Source: JBGAHD01 sp044226395 (GTDB lineage: Bacteria; Pseudomonadota; Gammaproteobacteria; Xanthomonadales; Ahniellaceae). Taken from it: DNA of 64,000 nucleotides. This document shows positions 25,122 to 33,201 of this stretch, in pieces. The notes beneath the pieces are model-generated. The model ran no database searches. It worked only from the letters and a program-made list of their open reading frames with translations, and was not told the DNA's origin. The DNA lies in assembly GCA_044226395.1 (NCBI GenBank), contig JBGAHD010000002.1, forward strand, positions 1,054,001 to 1,118,000. Direction: 5' to 3'. The position numbers and the translations under genes are program-made. Positions within the stretch are counted from its first letter, which is position 1, and every line of letters starts with the position of its first letter.

Positions 25122-25580
25122 TCAAGCCTTGTGCTTTTCGCGGTGCACGAGCACCGGGATGTCGCAATGGGCCAGGATGCGCGTGCTGGTCGATCCCAGC
25201 AGCAATTGCCGCGCGCTGCCGTAGCCGTGCGAACCGACCACGATCAGATCGCATTTTTCCTTGCGCGCGACGTCGACCACGGCCTTGTCCGGCGCCAGCG
25301 CGCGCACGTGCATGAGCTTGCACGGCACCTCGAGCTTCTTTGCCGCCGTGGCGACTTGACCGAGATTGCGCTTGGCGGCGGCGTTGACGCCTTCTTCGTA
25401 AACCTCGAATGGCAACAAGGGCGCCGGCACGAATTCGAAACCGGCCGGCGTTTCGAACGGCGGCGAGGCGTAGACCGCGATGACGCGCGCGCCGACCGAC
25501 TTGGCCAATTTCAGGCCATGCTGCGCGGCGTGACGGGCGAGATCCGAGCCATCGATGGCGAGCAGGATGCGCTTGTACAT
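25122..25580 (-). CDS. Universal stress protein, UspA family
   Basis: The 152-residue single-domain Usp protein opens MYKRILLAIDGSDLARHAAQ. The nucleotide-binding loop is LIVVGSHGYGSARQLLLGST, the G-2x-G-9x-G-[ST] pattern of ATP-binding members, and the C-terminal strand reads CDIPVLVHRE. These cytoplasmic proteins accumulate under starvation, oxidative stress or anoxia. An AGGAGGG site precedes the ATG, which fixes the start and rules out a longer in-frame extension. It is monocistronic and divergent from secB. Confidence 0.92.
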   Translation of the reverse strand: MYKRILLAIDGSDLARHAAQHGLKLAKSVGARVIAVYASPPFETPAGFEFVPAPLLPFEVYEEGVNAAAKRNLGQVATAAKKLEVPCKLMHVRALAPDKAVVDVARKEKCDLIVVGSHGYGSARQLLLGSTSTRILAHCDIPVLVHREKHKA

Positions 25581-25780
25581 AGACCCTCCTGGCAAGTTTT
25601 TCCCAGCACAGTATGCGCGCCCGCGACCGCGCGGTTCTTGTCCGAGATCAACTTCGCGCCATCGCGACGCGCGCCGACCCGGGCTTGAATTGGCGCCGAG
25701 GTGGCCGCACAACTCGCACGATCGCCCGGGGCGTGGGATAATCCGCGCCCTTTTTTGTCAACCGTCTTCCGGAGTCACCC

Positions 25781-26248
25781 ATGGCCGAGACCAGCAACGG
25801 CGCCACCGCGCAACCCACCCTCGCGGTGCAAAAGCTCTACGTCAAGGACGCTTCCTTCGAAGTGCCCAATGCGCCGGCGATCTTCCAAGAACAAGGTCAG
25901 CCGCAGGTGCAGCTGAATCTGTCGCAGAAGGTGTCGAACTTCGCCGAGAACGTTTATGAAGTCGTTCTCACTGTCACCGTGACCTGCAAGATCGGCGAGC
26001 GCACCGCCTACTTGGCCGAAGTGCAGCAGGCCGGCGTGTTCGGCATGACCGGCTTCGAGCAGAACGATCTGCAGGCCGTGCTCGCCACGTATTGCCCCAA
26101 CACGCTGTTCCCCTACGCGCGTTCGTTGATCTCGGACCTGATCATGCAAGGCGGCTTCCCGCCGTTCGTGCTGCAGCCGATCAACTTCGATCAGCTCTAC
26201 GCCGATCAAATGCGTCGTCGCAGCGAAGGCGCCGTGGCCAACGCCTGA
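25781..26248 (+). CDS. secB: Protein-export chaperone SecB
   Basis: The 155-residue protein is the cytosolic tetrameric chaperone that keeps preproteins unfolded and hands them to SecA. Signatures are the opening LAVQKLYVKDASFEVPNAP, VYEVVLTVTVTCKIGERTAY, AEVQQAGVFGMTGF, and PNTLFPYARSLISDLIMQGG with FPPFVLQPINFDQLYADQ. A GATAAT -10 at about 25737 and a GGAG site support the start. It lies 13 bases before gpsA, the usual gammaproteobacterial pairing. The abundance of signal-peptide proteins in this window fits a need for SecB. Confidence 0.97.
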   Translation: MAETSNGATAQPTLAVQKLYVKDASFEVPNAPAIFQEQGQPQVQLNLSQKVSNFAENVYEVVLTVTVTCKIGERTAYLAEVQQAGVFGMTGFEQNDLQAVLATYCPNTLFPYARSLISDLIMQGGFPPFVLQPINFDQLYADQMRRRSEGAVANA

Positions 26249-26261
26249 TCCGGGCGCGCCG

Positions 26262-27278
26262 ATGAAATCGGCCGAACGCGTCGCGGTTCTAGGCGCCGGT
26301 TCCTGGGGCACGGCCCTGGCGGTGCTGTTGGCGCGCAATGGCGCGATCACGACCCTGTGGGGCCGCGATCGCGACCAGTTGGCGGCCATGGCCGCGACGC
26401 GACGCAATCAGAAATACCTGCCCGACGCGGAGTTTCCAGCCACGCTCGCGCTCAGCGCCGACCTCGTCGAGGCCGTGCGCGACGCCGACGTGGTGCTGGT
26501 GGTCACGCCCAGTCACGCCTTCGCCAAGGTCGTGGCCGAGATCGTGCCGCACTTGCGCGCGGGCGTCGGCGTGGCGTGGGCGACCAAGGGTTTCGATCCG
26601 GCCTCGGGTCGTTTCCTGCATGAAGTCGCGGCCGATCTGCTGCCGCCGGGCACCGAACTCGCCATCGTCACCGGGCCGTCGTTCGCCAAGGAAGTCGCGC
26701 TGGGTCTGCCGACCGCGGTGACCGTGCATTCCGATTCCGAGCGCTTCGCGCAGCGCGTGGCGCAGTTGCTGCACTCGCCGAAGTTCCGCGCCTACACCGG
26801 CAATGACGTGATTGGCGCCGAACTCGGTGGCGCGATGAAGAATGTGCTCGCCGTCGCCACCGGCGTGGCCGATGGCATGCAATTGGGCTTGAACGCGCGC
26901 GCGGGTTTGATCACGCGTGGCGTCAACGAAATGCTGCGCCTGGCCGCCGCGCTCGGCGGCAAGCCCGAGACCATCATGGGCCTGGCCGGCGTGGGCGATC
27001 TGGTGCTGACCTGCACGGGCGATCTGTCGCGCAATCGGCGTCTGGGCCTAGCCCTGGGTCGCGGCAAGCGGTTGCGCGAGGCCGTGGCCGAGATCGGCCA
27101 AGTGGTCGAGAGCGTCGAAACCGTCAACCAGGTCATGCGCCTGGGCCAGGCGCATGACGTCGAACTGCCGATCACCGAGCAAGTGCAGCGCGTGCTGTCC
27201 GAGGCGATCACGCCGGCCGAAGGCCTGCGGCATCTGCTCGCGCGCGAGCAAAAGCCCGAGTATCCCGAGCCGCTCTGA
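26262..27278 (+). CDS. gpsA: NAD(P)-dependent glycerol-3-phosphate dehydrogenase
   Basis: The 338-residue enzyme reduces dihydroxyacetone phosphate to sn-glycerol-3-phosphate for phospholipid synthesis. It has the dinucleotide fold VAVLGAGSWGTALAVLL, TKGFDPASG, IVTGPSFAKEVALGLPTAV, the catalytic Lys region ELGGAMKNVLAVATGVADGM, and LAGVGDLVLTCTGDLSRNRR with the substrate-binding Arg. Length and motif order are normal for GpsA. It is co-transcribed with secB. Confidence 0.97.
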   Translation: MKSAERVAVLGAGSWGTALAVLLARNGAITTLWGRDRDQLAAMAATRRNQKYLPDAEFPATLALSADLVEAVRDADVVLVVTPSHAFAKVVAEIVPHLRAGVGVAWATKGFDPASGRFLHEVAADLLPPGTELAIVTGPSFAKEVALGLPTAVTVHSDSERFAQRVAQLLHSPKFRAYTGNDVIGAELGGAMKNVLAVATGVADGMQLGLNARAGLITRGVNEMLRLAAALGGKPETIMGLAGVGDLVLTCTGDLSRNRRLGLALGRGKRLREAVAEIGQVVESVETVNQVMRLGQAHDVELPITEQVQRVLSEAITPAEGLRHLLAREQKPEYPEPL

Positions 27279-27334
27279 ATTCCCGCCGCGAGCGCGCATG
27301 ACCACGCGTCATGACGCCGCCCGCGCGCTGCCGC

Positions 27335-27340
27335 TACGCT
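27335..27340 (+). promoter_or_regulatory. proB -10 element implying a leaderless transcript
   Basis: TACGCT ends 7 nt before the proB ATG, so transcription should start at or next to the A of ATG. A partial -35 (ATGACG, 27311-27316) is 18 bp upstream. No Shine-Dalgarno is present. Confidence 0.5.
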
Positions 27341-27347
27341 AGCGCGC

Positions 27348-28463
27348 ATGAATCTGCCCGCCTGGAAACGCGCCGTCATCAAGGTCGGCAGCAATCTGAT
27401 CGCGCCCGAGGGCGGCGCCTTGTCGATGCAGTACCTGCTCGGCATCGCGCGCTTCATCGCGCAAAGTCGCGCGCAGGGTCGCGAGGTCGTGCTCGTGTCC
27501 TCCGGCGCGGTCGCGGCTGGACGCGCGGCCCTGGGCATCGCGCCGGGCACGCCGCGCACGGTGCTGGTCAAGCAGGCGCTCGCGGCCGTGGGCCAGGCGC
27601 GGCTGATGGAAGCGTGGTCGCGCTTGTTCGACTGGCCTTGCGCGCAGGTGCTGCTGGCCTATGACGATCTCAACAATCGCCGTCGCTTCGTCAACGCCAA
27701 GAACACGCTGCGCGAGTTGCTGGCGCTGGCGACCCTGCCGATCGTCAACGAAAACGATTCGGTCGCCGTCGATGAATTGAAGCTCGGCGACAACGACAAT
27801 CTGGCCGCGCACGTCGCCGTGCTGATCGAGGCCGACCTGCTGCTGATCCTGACCGACATCGACGGCCTCTACGACGCCGATCCGCGCCGCGTGCCCAGCG
27901 CGCGCCTGATCGCCGAAGTCGAACGCGTCGACGATGCGATCTTCGCGCTGGCCGGCGGCGCCGGCAGCGCCATCGGCACCGGCGGCATGCGCACCAAACT
28001 CGAGGCCGCGCAAAAGGCCACGGCGCGCGGCATCGTCACCGTCATTGCCAATGGACGCAGCGACGCGGCGCTCGAAGCGCTCGCGCGCGGCCAGTGTCCG
28101 GGCACCTTGTTTCAACGCACCCAGACCGCGGTCAGCGCCAAGAGTCACTGGATGCGTCATGCGCTGGCGAGCTCCGGCATAGTGGTGATCGATGCCGGTG
28201 CGGCGCGCGCCTTGCGCGAGCGCGGCGCTTCGCTGCTGCCGCCGGGCGTGATCGACGTGCAGGGCCAGTTCCGCGCCGGCGACGCGGTCGATGTGACCTG
28301 TCGCGACGACGCGGGCGAGCGCGCCATCGCCAAGGGCGTGGCGCAGTACGACGCGGCGGAACTACGCCTGATTCGCGGTCGTTCCAGTCACGAGATCGAG
28401 GCGGTGCTCGGTTACCCCGGCGCCGACACCGTGATCCATCGCGACGATCTGGTCTTGCTGTGA
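27348..28463 (+). CDS. proB: Glutamate 5-kinase with PUA domain
   Basis: The 371-residue protein catalyses the first step of proline synthesis, ATP-dependent phosphorylation of the glutamate gamma-carboxylate. The amino-acid kinase domain shows VIKVGSNLIAPEGG, VLVSSGAVAAGRAALG, LVKQALAAVGQARLM, PIVNENDSVAVDELKLGDND and GTGGMRTKLEAAQKATARGI. A C-terminal PUA domain runs from about residue 275 to the end (VIDAGAARALRERGASLLPP). The start has no ribosome site; TACGCT 7 nt upstream suggests leaderless mRNA. It is followed by proA 48 bases on. Confidence 0.96.
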   Translation: MNLPAWKRAVIKVGSNLIAPEGGALSMQYLLGIARFIAQSRAQGREVVLVSSGAVAAGRAALGIAPGTPRTVLVKQALAAVGQARLMEAWSRLFDWPCAQVLLAYDDLNNRRRFVNAKNTLRELLALATLPIVNENDSVAVDELKLGDNDNLAAHVAVLIEADLLLILTDIDGLYDADPRRVPSARLIAEVERVDDAIFALAGGAGSAIGTGGMRTKLEAAQKATARGIVTVIANGRSDAALEALARGQCPGTLFQRTQTAVSAKSHWMRHALASSGIVVIDAGAARALRERGASLLPPGVIDVQGQFRAGDAVDVTCRDDAGERAIAKGVAQYDAAELRLIRGRSSHEIEAVLGYPGADTVIHRDDLVLL

Positions 28464-28478
28464 GCCCGCGCGCGCCGC

Positions 28479-28484
28479 TACCGT
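28479..28484 (+). promoter_or_regulatory. -10 element upstream of the proA mini-ORF
   Basis: TACCGT lies 18 bp after TTGCTG (28455-28460, overlapping the end of proB). It ends 7 nt before the ATG of a 7-codon ORF. It may give proA a promoter of its own. Confidence 0.45.
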
Positions 28485-28491
28485 GATCGCG

Positions 28492-28515
28492 ATGCACAGC
28501 GTGATCGATCCATGA
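28492..28515 (+). CDS. Putative leaderless mini-ORF (7 codons) coupled to proA
   Basis: ATG at 28492 opens the frame MHSVIDP. Its TGA (28513-28515) overlaps the proA ATG in an ATGA arrangement. The ORF begins 8 nt after a TACCGT -10 box, so it would start at the mRNA 5' end. proA itself lacks a Shine-Dalgarno, so translation may reach it by termination-reinitiation from this mini-ORF. It contains neither Pro runs nor Glu codons typical of attenuators. It could also be chance. Confidence 0.35.
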   Translation: MHSVIDP

Positions 28516-29777
28516 CCGAAGCCTCCGTCCGCCACCATGCGCTCGCCGCGCGCGCCGCCGCGCGTGAACTCGCGCGCGCCGACAGCGAGACCAAGAATCG
28601 CGCGCTAGCCGCCATCGCCGAGGCCTTGATCGCGCGTCGCGACGAGGTGCTCGCGGCCAATGCCGAGGATGTCGACGCCGCGCGCGCCGCCGGCCTCGCG
28701 CCCGCGCTGGTCGATCGTCTGCGTCTGGACGTCGCGCGCCTCGAGGCCATCGCGCGCGCCGTGCGCGAGATCATCGCGCTGCCCGATCCGGTCGGTCACA
28801 TCGAGTGGCAGCCCGCGCGCGGCAATGGCTTGAGGATCGGCCGCATGCGCGTGCCGCTGGGCGTGATCGCGATGATCTACGAGGCGCGACCGAACGTGAC
28901 CGTCGATGCCGCCGCGCTGTGCCTGAAATCGGGCAATGCCGCGATCCTGCGCGGCGGTTCCGAGGCGCTGCGCAGCAATCGCGCGCTCGCCGCCGTGATC
29001 GGCGACGCCCTGGAAAGCAGCGGCTTGCCGCGCGCGTCCGCGAGCCTGATGCCCACGACCGATCGCGCCGATCTGCTGGCTCTGCTCAAGCTCGACGATT
29101 GCGTGGATCTGGTGATTCCACGGGGCGGCGAGGGACTCATTCGTTTCGTCGCGCAGGAAAGCCGCATCCCCGTCGTGCGTCATTACAAGGGCGTGTGCCA
29201 TCTGTACGTCGACGCCGCGGCCGATCTCGACATGGCGCTGGCCTTGTTGATCGACGGCAAGACCTCGCGACCGGGCGTGTGCAACGCGCTCGAGACGATG
29301 TTGATCGATCAAACCGTGGCGCGTAAATTCCTGCCGCGTGCGGCGGCGACCTTGCGCGAACACGGCGTGGAGCTGCGCGGCTGCGAACGCACGCGCGCGA
29401 TCGTGCACGACGCGCGCATCGCCACCGAGGCGGACTGGGACGCGGAATATCTCGATCTGATTTTGGCCGCGCGCGTGGTCGATGGTTTCGACGCCGCGAT
29501 CGCGCACATCGCGCGTCATGGTTCGCAGCACACCGAGGTCATCGTCACCCAGGACGCCGCGCGCGCCGAGCGCTTTCAGCGCGAGGTCGATGCCTCGGCG
29601 GTGATGTGGAATTCGTCCTCGCGCTTCAACGATGGCGGCGAGCTGGGCCTGGGCGCCGAGATCGGCATCTCCACGACCAAGCTGCACGCCTATGGCCCGA
29701 TGGGCCTGGAATCACTGACCACGCGCAAGTGGATCGTGCGCGGCGAAGGTCAGGTGCGGCATCCGCGACGCGCGTGA
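28512..29777 (+). CDS. proA: Gamma-glutamyl phosphate reductase
   Basis: The 421-residue enzyme reduces gamma-glutamyl phosphate to glutamate semialdehyde with NADPH, the second proline step. The aldehyde-dehydrogenase fold shows MRVPLGVIAMIYEARPNVTV, CLKSGNAAILRGGSEALRSN, the region RIPVVRHYKGVCHLYVDAAA, and the catalytic Cys in TSRPGVCNALETML. The C-terminus has FNDGGELGLGAEIGISTTKL and GPMGLESLTTRKWIVRGEGQ. No ribosome site lies before the ATG; a 7-codon ORF overlaps it. A hairpin terminates the proBA unit. Confidence 0.96.
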   Translation: MTEASVRHHALAARAAARELARADSETKNRALAAIAEALIARRDEVLAANAEDVDAARAAGLAPALVDRLRLDVARLEAIARAVREIIALPDPVGHIEWQPARGNGLRIGRMRVPLGVIAMIYEARPNVTVDAAALCLKSGNAAILRGGSEALRSNRALAAVIGDALESSGLPRASASLMPTTDRADLLALLKLDDCVDLVIPRGGEGLIRFVAQESRIPVVRHYKGVCHLYVDAAADLDMALALLIDGKTSRPGVCNALETMLIDQTVARKFLPRAAATLREHGVELRGCERTRAIVHDARIATEADWDAEYLDLILAARVVDGFDAAIAHIARHGSQHTEVIVTQDAARAERFQREVDASAVMWNSSSRFNDGGELGLGAEIGISTTKLHAYGPMGLESLTTRKWIVRGEGQVRHPRRA

Positions 29778-29794
29778 GCGCGATCGCGGCAAAA

Positions 29795-29816
29795 CACCCG
29801 GCGCGAACGCCGGGTG
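29795..29816. terminator. Terminator between proA and the Ax21-like gene
   Basis: A 9-bp perfect stem (29795-29803 with 29808-29816) has a CGAA tetraloop. AAAA upstream provides a T-run for the minus-strand gene. Confidence 0.65.
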
Positions 29817-29843
29817 CCGAGGGTGAAACGTCCAGCGTCGCGA

Positions 29844-30392
29844 TCAGAAGCTCACGCGCGGGCCCACGAAGTACGAGTTCTGGTCACCGTTGCCCGCGAT
29901 CTCCGCCGCGATGCCCCAGTGCTCGTTGAACTTGTACTGGGCGCCCAGCACCAGCGAGGTCTCTTGATACTCGTCGATGTCCTCGTAGCGCACGCCGGCG
30001 CTGCCCTCGAAGTGGGGATTGAAGGCCACGCGCACGCCGGCCTCGACGCCATAGCCGTTGGCGTTGTCGAAAAAGTCCTCGTCGAACGAGCGATACGACA
30101 CGCGACCGACGAAATCGACCTTGTCGGTGATCGCGGTGTTGTAGCCCAAGCCGATCTGATAGCCGCGCACGTCGAAGTCATCGTTGTCGGTGCGCTGATA
30201 GCCGCCGAACACGTGCAGGTGATCGGTGATCGCGGCCGATCCGCCGATGCCGACGCCATCGAGTCGCTCGCCAAATTCCGGATTGAGACTGCTGTAGCCG
30301 GCCTCGAGATAGGTGTAGCTCAACTTGTCCTCGGCCGAGGCCGCGAACGGCGTAGCAAGGGCGGCGGCCAGCAGCCAAATAGTGCGTTTCAT
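29844..30392 (-). CDS. Ax21-family outer-membrane beta-barrel protein
   Basis: The 182-residue protein has a signal peptide ending near AASAED. Its beta-barrel begins LSYTYLEAGY and runs through GIGGSAAITDHLHVFGGYQ, IGLGYNTAITDKVDFVGRVS, YGVEAGVRVAFNPHFEGSAG and QYKFNEHWGIAAEIAG to a terminal Phe (FVGPRVSF). This strand pattern matches the Xanthomonas Ax21 family, small outer-membrane proteins first reported as secreted signals. That claim was later withdrawn, leaving a porin-like or vesicle-associated protein. A GAGGAG site supports the start. It is a useful marker for Xanthomonadales ancestry. Confidence 0.82.
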   Translation of the reverse strand: MKRTIWLLAAALATPFAASAEDKLSYTYLEAGYSSLNPEFGERLDGVGIGGSAAITDHLHVFGGYQRTDNDDFDVRGYQIGLGYNTAITDKVDFVGRVSYRSFDEDFFDNANGYGVEAGVRVAFNPHFEGSAGVRYEDIDEYQETSLVLGAQYKFNEHWGIAAEIAGNGDQNSYFVGPRVSF

Positions 30393-30624
30393 CGTGAACT
30401 CCTCGTTGGTGATAGCGATGCACCGGGCGGGCGCGAGGCGCTACGCGTCGCGTGTCGCGCTCGAACCGGTTTGGTTTCGATGCGAAGGCGCGCGCGATCC
30501 GTCGCGCGCGTCTTCGCCGAATGCCGGGCGCATGCTCGCCCGTGGCGCGGTCGCGCGACAAGACACCACTAGTCACGATGACGGTTTCGATTTACAGCGG
30601 ATTCAAGAAAGTTTCAGCGCGAGT

Positions 30625-31101
30625 TCAACTAGCTGACTCGGCTGAACCGACGAAGTCGAGTTGTCGCCACGCCTCGAACACCGCGACCGCGACCGCGTTG
30701 GAAAGATTCAAGCTGCGATTGCGCGGTCGCATCGGCAAGCACAGGCCCGCTTCGGGGCCCAGCGTATCGAGCAGGGCTTGCGGCAAGCCGCGCGTTTCCG
30801 GTCCGAACACCAGCGCGTCGTCGAGCGCGTAGCGCACTTGATCGTAGCGACGCGTGCCGCGCGTGGAGAACGCGAACACGCGCGCGGGCGCGACGTCGCG
30901 TAGAAAATTCTCGAACGAGGCATGCACGCGCAAGGCCGCGAACTCGTGATAGTCGAGTCCGGCGCGGCGCATGCGCGCATCGTCGAGGGTGAATCCCATC
31001 GGCTCGATCAAATGCAGCCGCGCGCCGGTGTTGGCGCACAGTCGGATCACATTGCCGGTGTTGGGCGGAATCTCGGGTTGGTAGAGGACGACATGCAGCA
31101 T
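30625..31101 (-). CDS. trmL: tRNA (cytidine/uridine-34-2'-O)-methyltransferase
   Basis: The 158-residue SPOUT-class enzyme 2'-O-methylates the wobble base of tRNA-Leu isoacceptors. It has the compact TrmL layout: MLHVVLYQPEIPPNTGNVIR, RLCANTGARLHLIEPMGF, DYHEFAALRV, the knot motifs LVFGPETRGLP and LCLPMRPRNRSLNLSNAVAV, then VFEAWRQLDF. The ATG at 31101 follows a minus-strand GATAAT by 6 nt and has no ribosome site, so the mRNA is probably leaderless. A longer in-frame extension is rejected. Confidence 0.94.
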   Translation of the reverse strand: MLHVVLYQPEIPPNTGNVIRLCANTGARLHLIEPMGFTLDDARMRRAGLDYHEFAALRVHASFENFLRDVAPARVFAFSTRGTRRYDQVRYALDDALVFGPETRGLPQALLDTLGPEAGLCLPMRPRNRSLNLSNAVAVAVFEAWRQLDFVGSAESAS

Positions 31102-31107
31102 GTCGTC

Positions 31108-31113
31108 ATTATC
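31108..31113 (-). promoter_or_regulatory. trmL -10 element (leaderless promoter)
   Basis: GATAAT on the minus strand ends 6 nt before the trmL ATG, placing the transcript start at the initiation codon. Confidence 0.5.
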
Positions 31114-31195
31114 GCCGCTGTCGCGCGCGCGGCGCGAACGGGAAGAGATAGTCACGCCGGCCCATCCTTAGGCACGGCGCGACGGGGGAGAGCGA

Positions 31196-31447
31196 TCAGC
31201 CGCGCGAACGCGCCAGGGCGGCGGGCAACAAGGCGCGCCAGTTGGCGCGCGTGGCGTACTCGTGGCGCTCCGGCGCCTCGGTGGCCTGGGCTTCGGCCGT
31301 GGCCGTGGCGGGGTCGTCGACCACGATCACCACCGCCAGATCATTCGGGGCCGTGACGCGTTCGGCCTGACCGAGCACGAGACCACCGGCCAGGGCGATC
31401 GCGGCGAAGGAAATCAGGCTGCGCTGAATCTGGATACGGACTGACAT
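31196..31447 (-). CDS. Small exported or membrane-anchored hypothetical protein
   Basis: The 83-residue protein starts at 31447 with an AAGGAAG site. An N-terminal hydrophobic segment (SLISFAAIALAGGLVLG) could be a signal peptide or anchor. The rest is a short acidic, Ala/Thr-rich stretch (VIVVDDPATATAEAQATEAP) and a basic C-terminus (WRALLPAALARSRG). No family is recognised. Its N-terminus (MSVRIQIQR) resembles that of the next minus-strand gene upstream (MSIRIVMRR), which might reflect shared ancestry or chance. Confidence 0.55.
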   Translation of the reverse strand: MSVRIQIQRSLISFAAIALAGGLVLGQAERVTAPNDLAVVIVVDDPATATAEAQATEAPERHEYATRANWRALLPAALARSRG

Positions 31448-31688
31448 GACACGGCTTCCTTGACACGACTTGGGGTTACGCGGGCTTCGATGCACCGATC
31501 GTGCCAAACGTTGCAGGCCCGGCCGGCGACATCGAACAAGACCTGGGACCGCAAGTTAACGCGCTGATTCCGCTGGCTATTCGCGACTTCGACGAGGCGA
31601 GTGCGCGACGCGCCCAGGCGATCAGGCTCTGTCCGGGGACGACGCGATGTCCGCGCGCGGACACCGCGTGGTCGCCGGACACCCGCGG

Positions 31689-32327
31689 TCACTGCGCGAT
31701 TTCGGCCCGCTCGTGCTTGATCGTGCGCAACACGATCACGCGCTTGCCCGCGCCCGCGTCCGACAGCAGCATCGCTTCGGGATCTTCGAGGCCGGAAGCG
31801 GCCGAACCCAGCGCAGTCTCGATTTCCATCGTCGGCTCGCCTTCGCCGTCATGCGCGCGGCGCACGATCACGATCTTGCGCTGCGACGTGTTGGCGGTCT
31901 GGCCGTCCTCGGACGTGGCCTTGTCATCGTTGGTGTGCACGACGATGCGCTGCTGATGCCGCGTGCCGGGCTCGCCCAGATCGCCGAGCGCGTCGAGATC
32001 ACCGAGCGCGCCGAGATCGCCTCTCACGTCCTCGGTCTCGATCGTGGCCAGCGCCATCGGCAGGTCGAAATGTTCGCCCGCGATCAGCAGGTCCAAGCCC
32101 TTGTCGGTGCGCGTGATGGTCGCGGCGGCGCCGGCTTCGGTCGACAGCGCGCGCGTCTCGCCCGGCGCCAGTTCGCCGTCGACGGTCAGCTTCTCGACAT
32201 GCCCCGGCGCGGTGCGCACGAAGATGCGGGTCTGGTCCTGGGCTTCGGCGGCCCACGCGGTGCCGGCGCACAGGCCGGCCAGCGTCAGCGCCAACGCTGC
32301 GCGACGCATGACGATACGGATCGACAT
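31689..32327 (-). CDS. Exported hypothetical protein with hexapeptide repeats
   Basis: ATG at 32327 with a GGAGGGAG site gives 212 residues and a signal peptide ending near AWAAE. A beta-rich first half (TRIFVRTAPGHVEKLTVDGE) is followed by three six-residue repeats, GDLGAL GDLDAL GDLGEP. A second half rich in charged residues follows (QRKIVIVRRAHDGEGEPTME, KRVIVLRTIKHERAE). No cysteine or catalytic motif is apparent. The repeat is encoded by three 18-bp units and could vary in copy number among strains. Confidence 0.65.
   Translation of the reverse strand: MSIRIVMRRAALALTLAGLCAGTAWAAEAQDQTRIFVRTAPGHVEKLTVDGELAPGETRALSTEAGAAATITRTDKGLDLLIAGEHFDLPMALATIETEDVRGDLGALGDLDALGDLGEPGTRHQQRIVVHTNDDKATSEDGQTANTSQRKIVIVRRAHDGEGEPTMEIETALGSAASGLEDPEAMLLSDAGAGKRVIVLRTIKHERAEIAQ
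31968..32021. repeat. Three tandem 18-bp units within the hypothetical gene
   Basis: Units at 31968-31985, 31986-32003 and 32004-32021 share a gagcgcg..cgagatc.cc pattern. They encode the hexapeptide GDL[GD][AE][LP]. The outer unit is the most diverged. Confidence 0.65.
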
Positions 32328-32381
32328 CGTTTCTCCCTCCATCGAAATGCCGGGAGCCACTGTCCCGGTATCGATCAGATG

Positions 32382-32410
32382 CACGGGCGCGCCAAAGGGT
32401 CGCGCCCGTG
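32382..32410 (-). terminator. Hairpin after the minus-strand exported protein gene (32416-33201)
   Basis: A 10-bp perfect stem (32382-32391 with 32401-32410) has a 9-nt loop directly downstream of the stop at 32416. Confidence 0.5.
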
Positions 32411-32415
32411 GGGAA

Positions 32416-33201
32416 TCAGCCTTCGCAGCGCGGCGTCAGGGGTTCGCGCAGGGCCGCGTCGATTTCGCCCGGGCCCAGATCGGCGCGGCGATCGAGCGGG
32501 AACTCGATGCGCGTGTTGTAGTTGCGGCTGTCGAGGTCGCGGACATTGCTCAGGCCCGAGAAGCTCAGCAACTGCTTGCCCTGATCCGCGTACACCGCAT
32601 CGATGTGCGGCAACAGAAAACCCCACCAATTGCCCAGCGACACGCGCACCACCGCGGCCTCGCGCGCGCCAACCTTGACCCGCTCGGCGAGCTTGAGCTT
32701 GAAATGAAAGACATCGAGCTTGCTCGGCACCAGGAACTGAAAGTGCACGGCTTCGCCGGCCTCGAGCTCGGCCCAGCGCGCACGCACGAAATCATCGAAG
32801 CCGGCATCGGCGATGAGATCGGCGCCAGTGGCGATCACCGCTTCCTCCGGCGCCTCGCCGCGCGAGCGGCGCGCGTAAGCGACCAGGGACTGGTCATCGC
32901 GACGCAAGCCCTCGCGATAGCCCTGACGCCGGTCGTACATCGTGAACGCCGGCGCGGTGTCGCGGCCCTGGTAACGCACGCGCTTGCGCGCGAAGGCGCG
33001 ACCATCGAGGCAGCGATACAACACCACGCGCTGCCCATCGCCATTGGCCGCGCGCGAAACGAAGTGCGACTCGCGATACAGGGGCTGCGAGGAATCGAGA
33101 TCGTAGGCCGTGCCTTCATAGCGCACGGCTTCATTCGCGCGCGCCGCGTCCGCGATCAGCAAGAGCGAGGCGATCGCCAAGCCAAAGCGCGCGCTCACCA
33201 T
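32416..33201 (-). CDS. Exported hypothetical protein
   Basis: The 261-residue protein has a signal peptide (FGLAIASLLLIADAARA). The mature chain is mixed alpha/beta: VRYEGTAYDLDSSQPLYRES, YRCLDGRAFARKRVRYQGRD, TMYDRRQGYREGLRRDDQ, VHFQFLVPSKLDVFHFKLKL and FSGLSNVRDLDSRNYNTRIE. Two cysteines lie far apart (YRCLDG and PRCEG). I recognise no family. It begins 7 bases before the end of the upstream SDR gene, so the two are probably one operon. Confidence 0.65.
   Translation of the reverse strand: MVSARFGLAIASLLLIADAARANEAVRYEGTAYDLDSSQPLYRESHFVSRAANGDGQRVVLYRCLDGRAFARKRVRYQGRDTAPAFTMYDRRQGYREGLRRDDQSLVAYARRSRGEAPEEAVIATGADLIADAGFDDFVRARWAELEAGEAVHFQFLVPSKLDVFHFKLKLAERVKVGAREAAVVRVSLGNWWGFLLPHIDAVYADQGKQLLSFSGLSNVRDLDSRNYNTRIEFPLDRRADLGPGEIDAALREPLTPRCEG

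Noticed and set aside
30570..30640. Possible ECF-sigma promoter upstream of the Ax21-like gene
   Set aside because: The -35/-10 match was weak and about 200 bases from the start.
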